64,000 nt of DNA from an uncultured Pseudomonadales bacterium (GCA_943788835.1 CALSRU010000005.1:301001-365000), one strand, 5' to 3'. Positions 38,152 through 47,310 are shown, counted from the stretch's first letter. Notes: generated by a model not told the origin, from the sequence alone. Program-made: numbers and translations.

Positions 38152-39249
38152 TTATGTTTGCGTGGCTAAAGTCTGTGCCAAGCCACCTTTTAAATAAACG
38201 GCATCAAACCCTTGGGCGATAAGTAGTGTACAGGCGTGCTCACTGCGCGGACCCGCTTGGCAATAAAGCATAACGGGTTTGTCACGCTTGAGTGAAAATT
38301 CTCCCGATTCGAGGAGTGTAAGCGGAATGTTTAGCCCACCGAGATTGAAGGCTGCATGCTCTTGTGGGGAGCGAACATCAATTAACTGCGTGTGGTTACT
38401 ATTTGCAAGGGCAACGATTTCATCGCAAGACAGTTGTCTCCCGTAAGGTGACGTCGGATTGATTTTTGGCAACGGATGATCACTTGCCTTTTTTGGATTC
38501 GAAGCTCCAGTGCCACAAGAGCTACAATCGGGGTTGCTATGGATAGCAAGGGTCTGAAAATCCATGGTAGATGCTTCAATGAGTAGTAGTTTGCTCTCTA
38601 GTAAGCCGTCCAGGCCTAGCAAATATTTTAGCGCTTCATTTGCCTGTAGCGTGCCTAGCAAGCCAGGTAGTGTGCCCAGTACGCCGGCCACATTGCAATT
38701 CGGAGCGTTGTTTGCTGGCGCACTAAACAAACAGTTAAAGCATGGGCCTGCGGGTGTAAAGACAGCGCATTGGCCACTAAATTGGTAAAGGCTTGCATAA
38801 ACCCATGCCTTATTGAATTTGCGACAGGTTTCATTAATTAAGCATCGAGCGTTAAAGCTATCTGTGCAATCAAGTATGATACTGGCAGCGGTAATAAGCG
38901 CAGGGGCATTGTTCTCATCGAGGTGCTCGGTGATGGCATGCACCGTAATATTACTGTTGAGGTCTTGAAGACGCTGCTGAGTGCGCTGCGCTTTATTGTA
39001 GCCAACATCGTTTTCAACAAAGGTAATCTGGCGCTGGAGATTACTCAGTTCTACTGTGTCACCGTCAACTACGGTGATAGTACCTATCCCTGCTGCAGCC
39101 AAATACAAACTAACCGGTGCGCCGAGGCCGCCGCAACCAATGATGAGCGCATGTGCGTTTTTTAAAGTGGTTTGGCCTTGCGCCCCTACATGAGGTAATT
39201 GGATATGCCGGGTATAGCGCAAATATTCTTTAGCGGTAAAAGTTGTCAT
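38152..39249 (-). CDS. MoeB/ThiF-type adenylyltransferase with rhodanese domain
   Basis: A 365-residue E1-like protein that would adenylate the C-terminal Gly of a ubiquitin-like sulfur carrier (MoaD or ThiS). The nucleotide-binding motif IIGCGGLGAPVSLYL, the VVDGDTVELSNLQRQ segment and the zinc cysteine pairs (CFNC and CSSC) are in the first 250 residues. A C-terminal rhodanese domain with active-site LYCQAGPRS follows, as in eukaryotic MOCS3. It lies 76 bases after the thiamine kinase-like gene, so it could supply sulfur for thiazole or molybdopterin synthesis. No thiS or moaD is in the window. Confidence 0.88.
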   Translation of the reverse strand: MTTFTAKEYLRYTRHIQLPHVGAQGQTTLKNAHALIIGCGGLGAPVSLYLAAAGIGTITVVDGDTVELSNLQRQITFVENDVGYNKAQRTQQRLQDLNSNITVHAITEHLDENNAPALITAASIILDCTDSFNARCLINETCRKFNKAWVYASLYQFSGQCAVFTPAGPCFNCLFSAPANNAPNCNVAGVLGTLPGLLGTLQANEALKYLLGLDGLLESKLLLIEASTMDFQTLAIHSNPDCSSCGTGASNPKKASDHPLPKINPTSPYGRQLSCDEIVALANSNHTQLIDVRSPQEHAAFNLGGLNIPLTLLESGEFSLKRDKPVMLYCQAGPRSEHACTLLIAQGFDAVYLKGGLAQTLATQT

Positions 39250-39325
39250 GCTTGCAGTTTACCTCAAACGGCGGCATGAGAGCCGACCATGGTGCGGATT
39301 GGCTGTTGAGTGTGGGGCAGTGATG

Positions 39326-40144
39326 CTAAACGCTTGACGCAATATTATAAAGTTCGCATATCAAGCGGTAGATGTTAGCTGCAGTGTCGAGCTCATGGTT
39401 AGAAATATTAACGACAGGGGCCAATGTTTCGAGAGGAATATGAAGCTCTACACTAAGCGCCCCAAAGTCCATACTGGCAATGCCGTTGCCAGCAAACTCC
39501 CAATCTAGCAACTTAAATGCAGGGTCAGTTGCCGATGCTGGCTCGCAGCGCACAATGTTGTGTGCATTAAGATCATGATGACACAAGCTGCGCACACCGC
39601 CCGAGCACTTCTCATACTCGATACACGTCTTGTGCAGATTTTCATAGCGCGCGGTCAATTCAACTTGCCGCCCGTTGTTTATTGCCGGCTGAGCTTGCTC
39701 CCAGTATTGTTCTAGAAGTTGGGTATAAGACAAATCGGGTAAGTCGAGAGGAAGCCGTTGGTATTTCATGATGCTACGACACAGATGGCTCAGGTCCTGG
39801 GCATTCAGCCAAGCATTGTCTCCTAGGGTCGTCCCGCGCACATAGCTGCATAAGCGGTAGCCCCCGGTAGGGCTTTCATAAACAACCCGAGGCGCGAGAT
39901 CTAGCTGTGCAACGCTATGCTGAATCAGGTTTTCACTACCCGTGTTTTGAGTTTGCCCATGGTTAACACGCCGCATGCGTAAAACATAATGCTCGGTGGC
40001 GATCCTAAGTAAGTAACTATCATTCGAGCGACCCTGTCTGAACTGAGTGATGATTTCAGGTGTGCGCGTCCCACTTATACCCCATAGCGGCCATTCGGAT
40101 AAAACCGTTTGCAGTGCCTGCTGCTTTTGCGAGTTAATTGGCAT
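39326..40144 (-). CDS. Thiamine kinase-like phosphotransferase
   Basis: A 272-residue member of the choline/aminoglycoside kinase fold. The Brenner motif CHHDLNAHNIV and the metal-binding LLDWEFAG are clear, and an N-terminal G-loop-like segment (QFRQGRSNDSYLLRI) binds ATP. Its start overlaps the end of the PnuT-like gene by 11 bases. The position behind a TPP riboswitch and a PnuT-type transporter argues for thiamine phosphorylation, which traps imported vitamin in the cell. Other small-molecule substrates cannot be ruled out from sequence alone. Confidence 0.85.
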   Translation of the reverse strand: MPINSQKQQALQTVLSEWPLWGISGTRTPEIITQFRQGRSNDSYLLRIATEHYVLRMRRVNHGQTQNTGSENLIQHSVAQLDLAPRVVYESPTGGYRLCSYVRGTTLGDNAWLNAQDLSHLCRSIMKYQRLPLDLPDLSYTQLLEQYWEQAQPAINNGRQVELTARYENLHKTCIEYEKCSGGVRSLCHHDLNAHNIVRCEPASATDPAFKLLDWEFAGNGIASMDFGALSVELHIPLETLAPVVNISNHELDTAANIYRLICELYNIASSV

Positions 40145-40802
40145 GGGCAGCTAGAAGCTTTTGAGCGTTGTACTGCTGGCGCCAATAAAAATAACCGTAA
40201 GCTGCCAACACAACGTAAGCGATGAACAAGGCAGTGGTGAAAAATAAATCTTTACTGAAATATAAATAAATCGATATGACATCAACGACCATCCAGTAAA
40301 GCCAATTTTCAAGAACCCGTTGGGTAATCATAAAGGTGGCTAATAAACTTGCCCAAGTGGTAAAAGAGTCGAGGTAGGGGAAGGCTGCACTAGAGTACTG
40401 GCTTAACCAATACCCAGATAGGGTTGATAGTATGGCTACTAGCAGCAGCAGTTTTATGTGTAGAGACAGCGGCCACGTTTGCAATCGAAGCGTTTGCTGC
40501 AGCTTGTTACTCGCGGATGTCCCGGTCGCAGATTTTTCGGGGGCAGAATTTTTGATGCTGAGGCGGCTCCACATAAACCAGCCATAAATGGCCATAGCTG
40601 CATAATAAACGTTTAGCGCAGAGTCCATTAATAGCTGGTATTGCCATAGCACAACAACAAAAATTGACGACCCGAGGAGAGCCGCAGGCCAGCAGTAGCG
40701 GTTATTGCGTGACGCTAGTACAACATAAATGAGCGAGGCTATTACGGCCACTATTTCAGGAATAGAGTAGGCGCTAAGTTCTGACCAAATGGCAGCAATC
40801 AT
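40134..40802 (-). CDS. pnuT: PnuT/PnuC-family thiamine transporter
   Basis: A 222-residue inner membrane protein with about seven hydrophobic helices. The PnuC-family hallmarks are seen: an N-terminal SIPEIVAVIASLIYVVLASR, NVYYAAMAIYGWFMW, and the C-terminal ENWLYWMVVDVISIYLYF. PnuC proteins take up nicotinamide riboside; the PnuT subgroup moves thiamine. I choose PnuT because the operon starts with a TPP riboswitch and ends with a kinase. This class works by facilitated diffusion plus metabolic trapping, which fits the kinase overlap. Confidence 0.88.
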   Translation of the reverse strand: MIAAIWSELSAYSIPEIVAVIASLIYVVLASRNNRYCWPAALLGSSIFVVVLWQYQLLMDSALNVYYAAMAIYGWFMWSRLSIKNSAPEKSATGTSASNKLQQTLRLQTWPLSLHIKLLLLVAILSTLSGYWLSQYSSAAFPYLDSFTTWASLLATFMITQRVLENWLYWMVVDVISIYLYFSKDLFFTTALFIAYVVLAAYGYFYWRQQYNAQKLLAAHAN

Positions 40803-40833
40803 GACGCAATGCGCTCCACTTGATGAGCCATGC

Positions 40834-41085
40834 TCATGGAGCTCGGCGATCTTTATTTAAATATTTTGCCACTAGCACGGTACTGTTACTGCTCTCAAAA
40901 ACTGTTTTAGTAGCTTGTTGCACCGCATTCATAACGGCGTCGTATTCACCGAAAATTTCGGTGCTCAGCGTATGTGTATGCACCTCTAGGTTGGGTATAT
41001 TGTTTAATGTTTCGATATATTTTTTTATCGGTGTGACAAAAGATTCATTGAGCGGATACAAACTCAGTTCAGCGGTAATTATCAT
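40834..41085 (-). CDS. YkoF/MTH1187-like thiamine or HMP-binding protein
   Basis: A small cytoplasmic protein of 83 residues, a single ferredoxin-like module with the pattern MIITAELSLYPL (strand 1), FVTPIKKYIETLN (helix), VHTHTLSTEIFGEYDAVMNAV (strand and loop), and a final helix and strand. This fits the thiamine-binding YkoF/MTH1187 superfamily; YkoF of Bacillus binds thiamine and HMP. It starts at the ATG at 41085, with GAGGTG six bases upstream, better than the GTG at 41094. It lies 27 bases after the TonB receptor and 31 before pnuT. Confidence 0.8.
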   Translation of the reverse strand: MIITAELSLYPLNESFVTPIKKYIETLNNIPNLEVHTHTLSTEIFGEYDAVMNAVQQATKTVFESSNSTVLVAKYLNKDRRAP

Positions 41086-41112
41086 GCTAAGCACCTCGTA
41101 GTGCGCGTGAAA

Positions 41113-43302
41113 TTAAAAATTGTATCGGAATGTTACGCCACCATTGCGTGGTTCACCGCTTTGCGTATACAGATCGTTAACAAAGAAGCTGTTACGTGGG
41201 TCATTAGCAAAGTATAAGCCCTGCACCGGATAGCTCTCATCAAGAAGATTGCGCAGCCAAAAAGTTAGCGAAACAATCTCATTTTGATAGCTCAGGCTGG
41301 CATGTGCGAGATTGATGTTGCCTGATTCCGCATCAAAATAGTAGGCGAACTGATAACTGTCGCGACCCTCGAGCGCCAAGGTGGCCGATATTGTGTCACT
41401 GACATGAATAGTGGTTTGTAGGTGGTATTGATAGGTAGGTGCGCGCGGTTGTTCTTTTTCCGCGATGTCGATAAAAGTAAAAGTATCAAAGTCATAAACA
41501 CCAAAATGTTTAAACGAGGAGTCGATGTAAGCCAGGTTTGCGCTCAAAGCAATGTGAGAGTTGGGTTCAAAGTTAATTTGCCATTCAACGCCGTGACTCT
41601 CGGCTGATTTAGCATTGTCCTGATAGCCAATGAAAAGAAAGCCCTCAGGTGGTGGGAAGTCGAGTAAAAATGTTTCGAATTGTGGCCTATTACGATTGTT
41701 GTAAAACAGCGATAGCCTTGATGTTAAGGTATTATTGAATAATTGTGCCTGGCTACCTATTTCGAAGTTGGTGAGTGACTCGTCAGCATAGCGCAGTCGG
41801 TCGATTAACTCATCTTGTGCGGTTTGCGTGGCGAGGCCAATATTCGATGAGGCATCGGTATTGACGCCACCGGCTTTGTTGCCGCGGGCCACTAGTGCAT
41901 ACAGTCCAAATTGCGAGTTGATAGTAAAATTGAGCGCTGCATCAACTGACCACAGCTCATCATCGGTTGCACTACTGATGGCATTTTGGTCGCTATAAGT
42001 ATCACTAAATAACTCGTAGCGAACGCCCAGTGACGCACTTAGTTTCGTCGTTAGGTCGGGTGTCCATTGGCCATACAGTGCTTGGCGCTCTGTGCCATAG
42101 TTGCTGCTAAAATCTGCAGCGGGAAAGGGATTGAAAGTATAGGCTCTATTAAGTTTTACGTTGCTATGTTGTAGATACAAACCCACAACAAAATCCTCAC
42201 CTTTTACGTGAGTGTCATATGAATATTCTTCCCGGTCGCGTACATAGCTATCATTACTGGAAAATTGGCTCTGGCTACACGTATTGTCGTTGCCACAAAA
42301 ATCATTGTTGATCCAATCTTCATCAAAAGCATATTTCAATTTGGCATTGAGGCTGGTGATTTTTGTGTGCAGCGTACTTGTTGGTGATAGCGTTAATGTG
42401 TGCTTGAGTGCAAAACCCAATACCTCCTGAGTGTCGAGTCCCGGCTCATCACTCACGGTGGTATTGCGGCTGTTGTCCAAAGAGAATGCATCGTAGCCAT
42501 TATTGTTGTCGATATGCAGCGCGGTTAAGTCGAGTTGCTGATTGTTGGCTAGAGCCCAGCGAAGATTAAGCTTGGCGAGTTGCTCATCAAACTTGCCCGT
42601 GTCTTTTCTATTTAAAAATTGATTTTCAATATAACCATCGCTGGTGTATTGGTTGACCGCAAGACGCGCTGATAGCTGCTCACTCAGTTTGCCGGAGATT
42701 GCTGCGCCACTTTGGCGGCTAGCAAATTTACCTACGCCCACTTCAACAAAGCCACCGGTATTAGCCGTAGGTTGGGTTGAGATAATATTAATTGACCCGG
42801 CCAATGCGCTGGCACCTAGTCGCGTGCCTTGTGGTCCGCGTAAAATTTCAACTTGTTCGACATCAAACAGTAATCCGGCGCCAAAAATCCCATTTAACTC
42901 AATGCCATCTACCGTCAGCCCGACAGAGGGGTAGGCTTTCGGATCAACAAACTGTTCAATATCGCCAACGCCGCGGATTTGTACGAAGCGTCCGCGCGAT
43001 GCGCCACCGGAAAAATTGACATTGGGCGCGGTGCCTAGCAGCTGATCAATATGCTGCGCATTGCGGGCTTGTGTGTGATCGTTTGTCCATACGCTAATAC
43101 TGGCAGCTAGTTGGTCTGCCGTGCGTAGGTCTAGAGTGGAATATATAATCACCTCTTGCATTGTTTGACTTTCATTGGCTTCGGTTGCAAATGAAGATCC
43201 GACAAGAGCGAGGCCGCCCAAAAGGCCTGCCGCGCGCAGGCACAGTGGTGCAATATAAGTCGTTAAAAATGAGGTTGGTGTGTTTTTTGATTGAATAAGC
43301 AT
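41113..43302 (-). CDS. TonB-dependent receptor, probably for thiamine
   Basis: A 729-residue outer membrane receptor. An N-terminal signal sequence ends near SSFATEAN. A TonB-box-like TMQEVIIYST is followed by the plug (NFSGGASRGRFVQIRGVGD, QVEILRGPQGTRLGASALAGSI) and a 22-strand-type barrel ending in phenylalanine (GGVTFRYNF). It is the first gene after a TPP riboswitch, so thiamine or a thiamine phosphate is the likely ligand. The ribosome binding site (GGGAT) is weak, which would suit control of translation initiation. Confidence 0.92.
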   Translation of the reverse strand: MLIQSKNTPTSFLTTYIAPLCLRAAGLLGGLALVGSSFATEANESQTMQEVIIYSTLDLRTADQLAASISVWTNDHTQARNAQHIDQLLGTAPNVNFSGGASRGRFVQIRGVGDIEQFVDPKAYPSVGLTVDGIELNGIFGAGLLFDVEQVEILRGPQGTRLGASALAGSINIISTQPTANTGGFVEVGVGKFASRQSGAAISGKLSEQLSARLAVNQYTSDGYIENQFLNRKDTGKFDEQLAKLNLRWALANNQQLDLTALHIDNNNGYDAFSLDNSRNTTVSDEPGLDTQEVLGFALKHTLTLSPTSTLHTKITSLNAKLKYAFDEDWINNDFCGNDNTCSQSQFSSNDSYVRDREEYSYDTHVKGEDFVVGLYLQHSNVKLNRAYTFNPFPAADFSSNYGTERQALYGQWTPDLTTKLSASLGVRYELFSDTYSDQNAISSATDDELWSVDAALNFTINSQFGLYALVARGNKAGGVNTDASSNIGLATQTAQDELIDRLRYADESLTNFEIGSQAQLFNNTLTSRLSLFYNNRNRPQFETFLLDFPPPEGFLFIGYQDNAKSAESHGVEWQINFEPNSHIALSANLAYIDSSFKHFGVYDFDTFTFIDIAEKEQPRAPTYQYHLQTTIHVSDTISATLALEGRDSYQFAYYFDAESGNINLAHASLSYQNEIVSLTFWLRNLLDESYPVQGLYFANDPRNSFFVNDLYTQSGEPRNGGVTFRYNF

Positions 43303-43409
43303 GCTCGATATCCCAGTAAGGACAACCCGGTATTCAAGCGAAGAGCAGCAAGGTCAGTGCGATAAAAAGGCCGACGGTAAGAAAATGGCCAAGATCGAGA
43401 AGGGACGCT

Positions 43410-43528
43410 TCCTATTCCTACGCCGGTATTAACCGGATCAGGTTCAAAGGGTTTGTGCTGGTGCTTAATACGAATAGTGACAGGCGTATTAAATCATGCG
43501 CATCTCAGGCCGAAGCCACCCCTCAGGA
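43410..43528 (-). promoter_or_regulatory. TPP riboswitch (THI element)
   Basis: The minus strand carries the conserved blocks of the thiamine pyrophosphate aptamer in order: GAGGGGTGGC, GCCTGAGATG, ACCCTTTGAACCTGAT, CCGGTTAATACCGG-type P4, and GCGTAGGAATAGGA. TCCT (43528-43525) and AGGA (43413-43410) can close P1. An optional P3a arm is formed by an exact inverted repeat (TTAATACG/CGTATTAA). The aptamer lies 107 bases upstream of the TonB receptor start. No convincing terminator hairpin follows, so control may act on translation; a GGCC/GGCC pair before five Ts at about 43350-43390 is a weak alternative. Confidence 0.96.
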
Positions 43529-43537
43529 TGTGGGAGG

Positions 43538-43566
43538 AGTATAGCGACTGATGACGCGCTTGACTA
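43538..43566 (-). promoter_or_regulatory. Sigma-70-type promoter of the thiamine operon
   Basis: The minus strand has TATACT (43543-43538) as -10 and TAGTCA (43566-43561; 4 of 6) as -35, with a 17-base spacer. The start site would fall about 43531, a few bases before the first aptamer helix, just where a riboswitch leader should begin. Confidence 0.6.
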
Positions 43567-43740
43567 GTCATTGCTATGCGCTAATCGGTCGGGAATCTCG
43601 TACCAATGGTTTTTAAGCGCTGCCGTCATGCTGCGCGCCGTGTTAATATCATCGGCCAGTTCGAATTGTAAAAGTCACGTTAAAAATGGCTTGCGGCACA
43701 ATAATTTCAGACAGTCACAATATGTAATGAGGGGTATTTT

Positions 43741-44385
43741 ATGAAGCAATTAAAAGCGTATGGGTTGAGTGTCTTCTATTGTTTGATGCTTGCTTGTGTG
43801 GGCGTTTATTCAGCTGGTTATGCAAGAGACGTTGGCGCCGCCGATTATGCTGATATTGGTCAAGCTCCGGCAGGTAGTTATGCGTTAGATACGAGCCATG
43901 GATACATTACTTTTAGTTATTCGCATCAAGGTTATTCTCGGCCTTGGCTACGATTTAGAGACATTCAAGCAAGTTTGCAGCTGGATTCTCAAGCGTTGGC
44001 CCGCAGCGAGCTGACAGTATCGGTTGATGCGGCCAGTATTGATTCGGGGGTAGACCTCTTTGACGAACATTTACGCGGTAAAAACTTTTTTCAGGTGGAT
44101 CAATTTCCCGATATTGCTTTTGTGGCCACCGAGATCGTGACCGATCAAAAGAACCCAGCAGGCTTTCTCATAAATGGCGACTTAACTATTAAAGGTATCA
44201 CCAAGGCCGTGACATTGAAGGCGCTGTTTAACAAAGGCGGGCTGCATTTCAAGACCAAGCAGCCGGTGGTCGGTTTTTCTGCTACAGGTTTGATTAAGCG
44301 CAGTGATTGGGATCTAGGTTACGCAGTGCCGATGGTGGGGGATGAGGTCAATCTGGTTATAGAGGTTGAATTTCACAAGCAGTAA
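43741..44385 (+). CDS. YceI-family periplasmic protein
   Basis: A 214-residue secreted lipocalin-like protein. The signal peptide covers about residues 1-28 (LSVFYCLMLACVGVYSAGYA). The mature domain has the YceI pattern: YALDTSHGYITFSYSHQGYSR, ELTVSVDAASIDSGVDLFDEHL split by loops, FPDIAFVATEI, NGDLTIKGITKAVTL and KRSDWDLGYAVPMVGDEV. Family members bind isoprenoid quinones or similar amphiphiles. A GAGGGG ribosome binding site precedes the ATG. It is divergent from the thiamine operon. Confidence 0.93.
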   Translation: MKQLKAYGLSVFYCLMLACVGVYSAGYARDVGAADYADIGQAPAGSYALDTSHGYITFSYSHQGYSRPWLRFRDIQASLQLDSQALARSELTVSVDAASIDSGVDLFDEHLRGKNFFQVDQFPDIAFVATEIVTDQKNPAGFLINGDLTIKGITKAVTLKALFNKGGLHFKTKQPVVGFSATGLIKRSDWDLGYAVPMVGDEVNLVIEVEFHKQ

Positions 44386-44386
44386 G

Positions 44387-44418
44387 AAGCGCGCCCCGTG
44401 ATTCGTTGCGCTTTTAAT
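44387..44418 (+). terminator. Possible terminator after yceI
   Basis: AAGCGC (44387-44392) can pair with GCGCTT (44408-44413), followed by TTAATT. A competing stem, CGCCCCG/CGGGGCG (44392-44398 with 44421-44427), overlaps it. The T run is short, so termination is uncertain. Confidence 0.35.
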
Positions 44419-44425
44419 TGCGGGG

Positions 44426-44494
44426 CGAGGACTCTTTGTTTGAGTGGGCGAGGGCTCTTTGTTTCATTGGTCGAGGACTCTTTATATGAAATGG
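44426..44494. repeat. Three tandem 23-bp units between yceI and ribA
   Basis: Units start at 44426, 44449 and 44472, each beginning CGAGG(A/G)CTCTTT. The first 16 bases are nearly identical between units 1 and 2, and the last seven diverge. The array lies in the presumed promoter/leader region of ribA. Confidence 0.85.
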
Positions 44495-44641
44495 GTCAGC
44501 CGCTCTGAGTTTAAATGCATAAACAGCCCCCATTTAGTCCTCGCTGGTACGTGTTCAATGGGCCTTTAGCCGTGATAGAATCGCCGGCCCTTATTTTCAG
44601 TGCATGAGTACTCTAGGCGTAGTGTCTAGCTGGAGCCTTTT

Positions 44642-45232
44642 TTGTCTGTAAGTTATGTTGAATCTTGCCGTCTGCCCACGCAATGGGGCGAATTCGTTAT
44701 GCACGGATTTGAAGATGCAGAGCACGATAAAGAACATGTGGTGTTGTCGATGGGTAAGATCGACGATGGCAAGCCAGTGCTTGCGCGGATCCATTCTGAA
44801 TGTCTGACGGGTGATGCATTATTCAGTATGCGCTGCGATTGTGGTGCGCAATTGAGTTACAGCCTCGAAAAAATTGCCAGCGAGGGAAGAGGTGTTCTTC
44901 TTTACTTGAAGCAAGAGGGGCGTGGCATAGGGCTGCTTAACAAAGTTAAAGCCTATAAGCTGCAAGATGCCGGCGCCGACACGGTTGAGGCAAATCAGCA
45001 TTTAGGTTTTAGTGCCGATCTCAGAGATTATTCTATTTGTGACGACATGCTCGAGCATTTGGGTGTGAGCGCACTGCGCTTGATGACGAATAACCCTAAA
45101 AAAATTGCAGCGCTTGAGGCAATGGGAATAGACATCGTTGAGAGGGTGCCCATCGAAACTGGGCACACGTCGCACAACGCAAAATACTTGGCCACTAAGC
45201 GCGGCAAGCTGGGGCACTTGTTCGTCGATTAA
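44642..45232 (+). CDS. ribA: GTP cyclohydrolase II
   Basis: The first enzyme of riboflavin synthesis from GTP. The 196-residue protein equals E. coli RibA in length. The zinc cysteines are in HSECLTGDALFSMRCDCGAQ, and the GTP-binding segments YLKQEGRGIGL and RLMTNNPKKI are clear. I place the start at TTG 44642: a GGAG lies about 8 bases upstream, and ten residues precede the LPTQWGEF block, as in E. coli. The rare TTG may lower expression. It converges on dxs 26 bases away. Confidence 0.95.
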   Translation: MSVSYVESCRLPTQWGEFVMHGFEDAEHDKEHVVLSMGKIDDGKPVLARIHSECLTGDALFSMRCDCGAQLSYSLEKIASEGRGVLLYLKQEGRGIGLLNKVKAYKLQDAGADTVEANQHLGFSADLRDYSICDDMLEHLGVSALRLMTNNPKKIAALEAMGIDIVERVPIETGHTSHNAKYLATKRGKLGHLFVD

Positions 45233-45258
45233 TTGGTCTGTTATGCCGCGCTGCTGCC

Positions 45259-47310
45259 CTACAGCGTTTCGCTAACCACTTGTTGCATTACTTGCTTGGT
45301 CGCCGGCGCGCTGCCGCCGACTTCAGTAGAGCTCAATTGCTCGTTGGTTTGTGCCTGTGGCAGTTGGGCGAGACGTGCAGCAATACGCTGTTCAATGCTA
45401 GCAGCATCGAGCCCGCACTCAGTCAGTAGTTGGCTGCGCGTGCCCTGGTCTACAAAGCGATCGGGCAGACCCAGCTGCAAAATTGGCAGGTTGATTCCCA
45501 CACTATTTAAATGTTCGCAAACTGCGCTGCCGGCACCCCCCATAATGCTATTTTCTTCGAGGGTGATTAATAATTCATGGCTGGCGGCCAGCTTTTCAAT
45601 CAGTTGCGAATCGAGCGGTTTAACAAAGCGCATATCGACTACGGTAAGGCCAAGTGCCTTAGCCGCGGTTAATGCGGCAGGTAACAACGTGCCAAAATTC
45701 AGAATGGCTGCGGAGTGACCATCATGCCTGACCACGCCTTTGCCAATCGGCAGGGCTTGCATATCGGTATCGATAGTTGCGCCAGGACCCGAGCCCCGCG
45801 GATAGCGCACGGCAGCTGGGCCGCAGTGTTGGTAGGCGGTGTAAAGTAGTTGACGTGTTTCATTTTCATCGGATGGCGCCGCGATCAACAAGTTGGGTAT
45901 GCAGCGTAAAAAAGAAAAGTCGAAGCTGCCTGCATGCGAGGGCCCGTCTTCGCCGACAAGTCCAGCACGATCCAGCGCAAAGGTAACATTGAGATCTTGC
46001 AGCGCGACATCGTGTATCAGCTGATCATAGCCGCGTTGTAAAAATGTGGAATAAATTGCCACCACGGGTTTCATTCCGGCCGCTGCCAGGCCGGCGGCAA
46101 GTGTGACAGCGTGCTGCTCAGCGATAGCCACATCGTGGTAGCGCTCGGCGAATTGGTTGGCAAATTCAACCATGCCTGAGCCTTCGCACATGGCTGGTGT
46201 GATGCCAATTAGCTTGTCGTCTTGCTCGGCCATATCACACAGCCAGTCGCCAAAAATTTGCTGGTACTTAGGTTTTGATAACTTGTTCGGGGTAGGCTCT
46301 GTTTGGGCCGTTTGTTCGCTTAATGTAGCTGATTTTTCATCTTCAATGGCCTTGACGCTAGCAGGTTTCTCTATCTTGTTAATGGCATGATAGCCCACCG
46401 GGTCGGCCTCGGCTGGGGCGAAGCCCTTGCCCTTAATGGTGCTTATATGGAGCAGGCGTGGGCCTTTCATGGTGAGCATGTTGCGCAGCGTGTGAATCAG
46501 CGACGTTAAATCATGTCCATCCATGGGTCCAATATAATTAAAACCTAACTCTTCAAATAGTGTTGCTGGCGCCACCATGCCTTTCATGTGCTCTTCGGTG
46601 CGTTTAGCTAGCTCCGAAGCTGGAGGTATTTTTGCCAGCACTTTTTTGCCTTGTTCGCGAAGCTGAATGTAAGGTTTGCTGGCCCAAATTTTTGCAAAGT
46701 ACGTAGCTAGGCCACCAATATTTTTAGAAATGGACATTTGATTGTCGTTGAGAACAACCAATAAATTGGCACCGGTATCGGCTGCATGATTGAGGGCTTC
46801 AAAGGCCATGCCTGCGGTCATGGCGCCGTCGCCAATGACGGCCACCGCTTGACGCTCTTCATGCTGCGCTCGGTTGGCCAGCGCGATACCTAAAGCGGCG
46901 CTAATACTGGTGCTAGAGTGGCCCGTGCCAAACGCGTCATACTCACTTTCACCACGCTTTGGGAAGCCTGCCAAGCCATTGGCTTGGCGCATGGTATGCA
47001 TTTGCTGCCGTCGGCCGGTGAGGATTTTATGTGGATAGGTTTGGTGGCCCACATCCCAAACTAAAGCGTCGCGGGGGGTATCGAGCAAGTAATGCAAGGC
47101 AATAGTAAGCTCGATGACGCCCAAGCCTGCGCCAAAATGTCCGCCGGAACGGCCAACGCTATAAAGCAATTCTTCACGTAATTCGTCGGCTAGCTGCGGC
47201 AATTGCTGCTCATCAAGCGCACGTAAGTCTGCTGGCCAACGCACAGCGTCGAGTAATGGCGTCGCGGGCTGCTGATGAGGTATGTTTTGATAAAGGCGAG
47301 AAGTGCTCAT
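45259..47310 (-). CDS. dxs: 1-deoxy-D-xylulose-5-phosphate synthase
   Basis: A TPP-dependent enzyme that condenses pyruvate and glyceraldehyde-3-phosphate, the entry to the MEP isoprenoid pathway and to the thiazole moiety of thiamine. The TPP motif [17 protein letters not shown] with the distal DNQMSIS, the [14 protein letters not shown] start and the EEHAVTL-type segment [14 protein letters not shown] are present. At 683 residues it is longer than the usual 620-640, owing to a linker insertion rich in Glu/Thr/Lys (around residues 315-350) and a C-terminal tail. It follows ispA in the xseB-ispA-dxs group. Confidence 0.97.
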   Translation of the reverse strand: MSTSRLYQNIPHQQPATPLLDAVRWPADLRALDEQQLPQLADELREELLYSVGRSGGHFGAGLGVIELTIALHYLLDTPRDALVWDVGHQTYPHKILTGRRQQMHTMRQANGLAGFPKRGESEYDAFGTGHSSTSISAALGIALANRAQHEERQAVAVIGDGAMTAGMAFEALNHAADTGANLLVVLNDNQMSISKNIGGLATYFAKIWASKPYIQLREQGKKVLAKIPPASELAKRTEEHMKGMVAPATLFEELGFNYIGPMDGHDLTSLIHTLRNMLTMKGPRLLHISTIKGKGFAPAEADPVGYHAINKIEKPASVKAIEDEKSATLSEQTAQTEPTPNKLSKPKYQQIFGDWLCDMAEQDDKLIGITPAMCEGSGMVEFANQFAERYHDVAIAEQHAVTLAAGLAAAGMKPVVAIYSTFLQRGYDQLIHDVALQDLNVTFALDRAGLVGEDGPSHAGSFDFSFLRCIPNLLIAAPSDENETRQLLYTAYQHCGPAAVRYPRGSGPGATIDTDMQALPIGKGVVRHDGHSAAILNFGTLLPAALTAAKALGLTVVDMRFVKPLDSQLIEKLAASHELLITLEENSIMGGAGSAVCEHLNSVGINLPILQLGLPDRFVDQGTRSQLLTECGLDAASIEQRIAARLAQLPQAQTNEQLSSTEVGGSAPATKQVMQQVVSETL

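Noticed and set aside
43303..43409. Intrinsic terminator as the expression platform of the TPP riboswitch
   Set aside because: Only a 4-bp GGCC/GGCC pair with a large loop precedes five Ts; too weak to call, so translational control is left open.
45233..45718. 161-codon plus-strand frame antisense to dxs
   Set aside because: Lies wholly opposite the 3' end of a clear dxs gene and has shadow-type composition rich in Ser, Cys and Ala.
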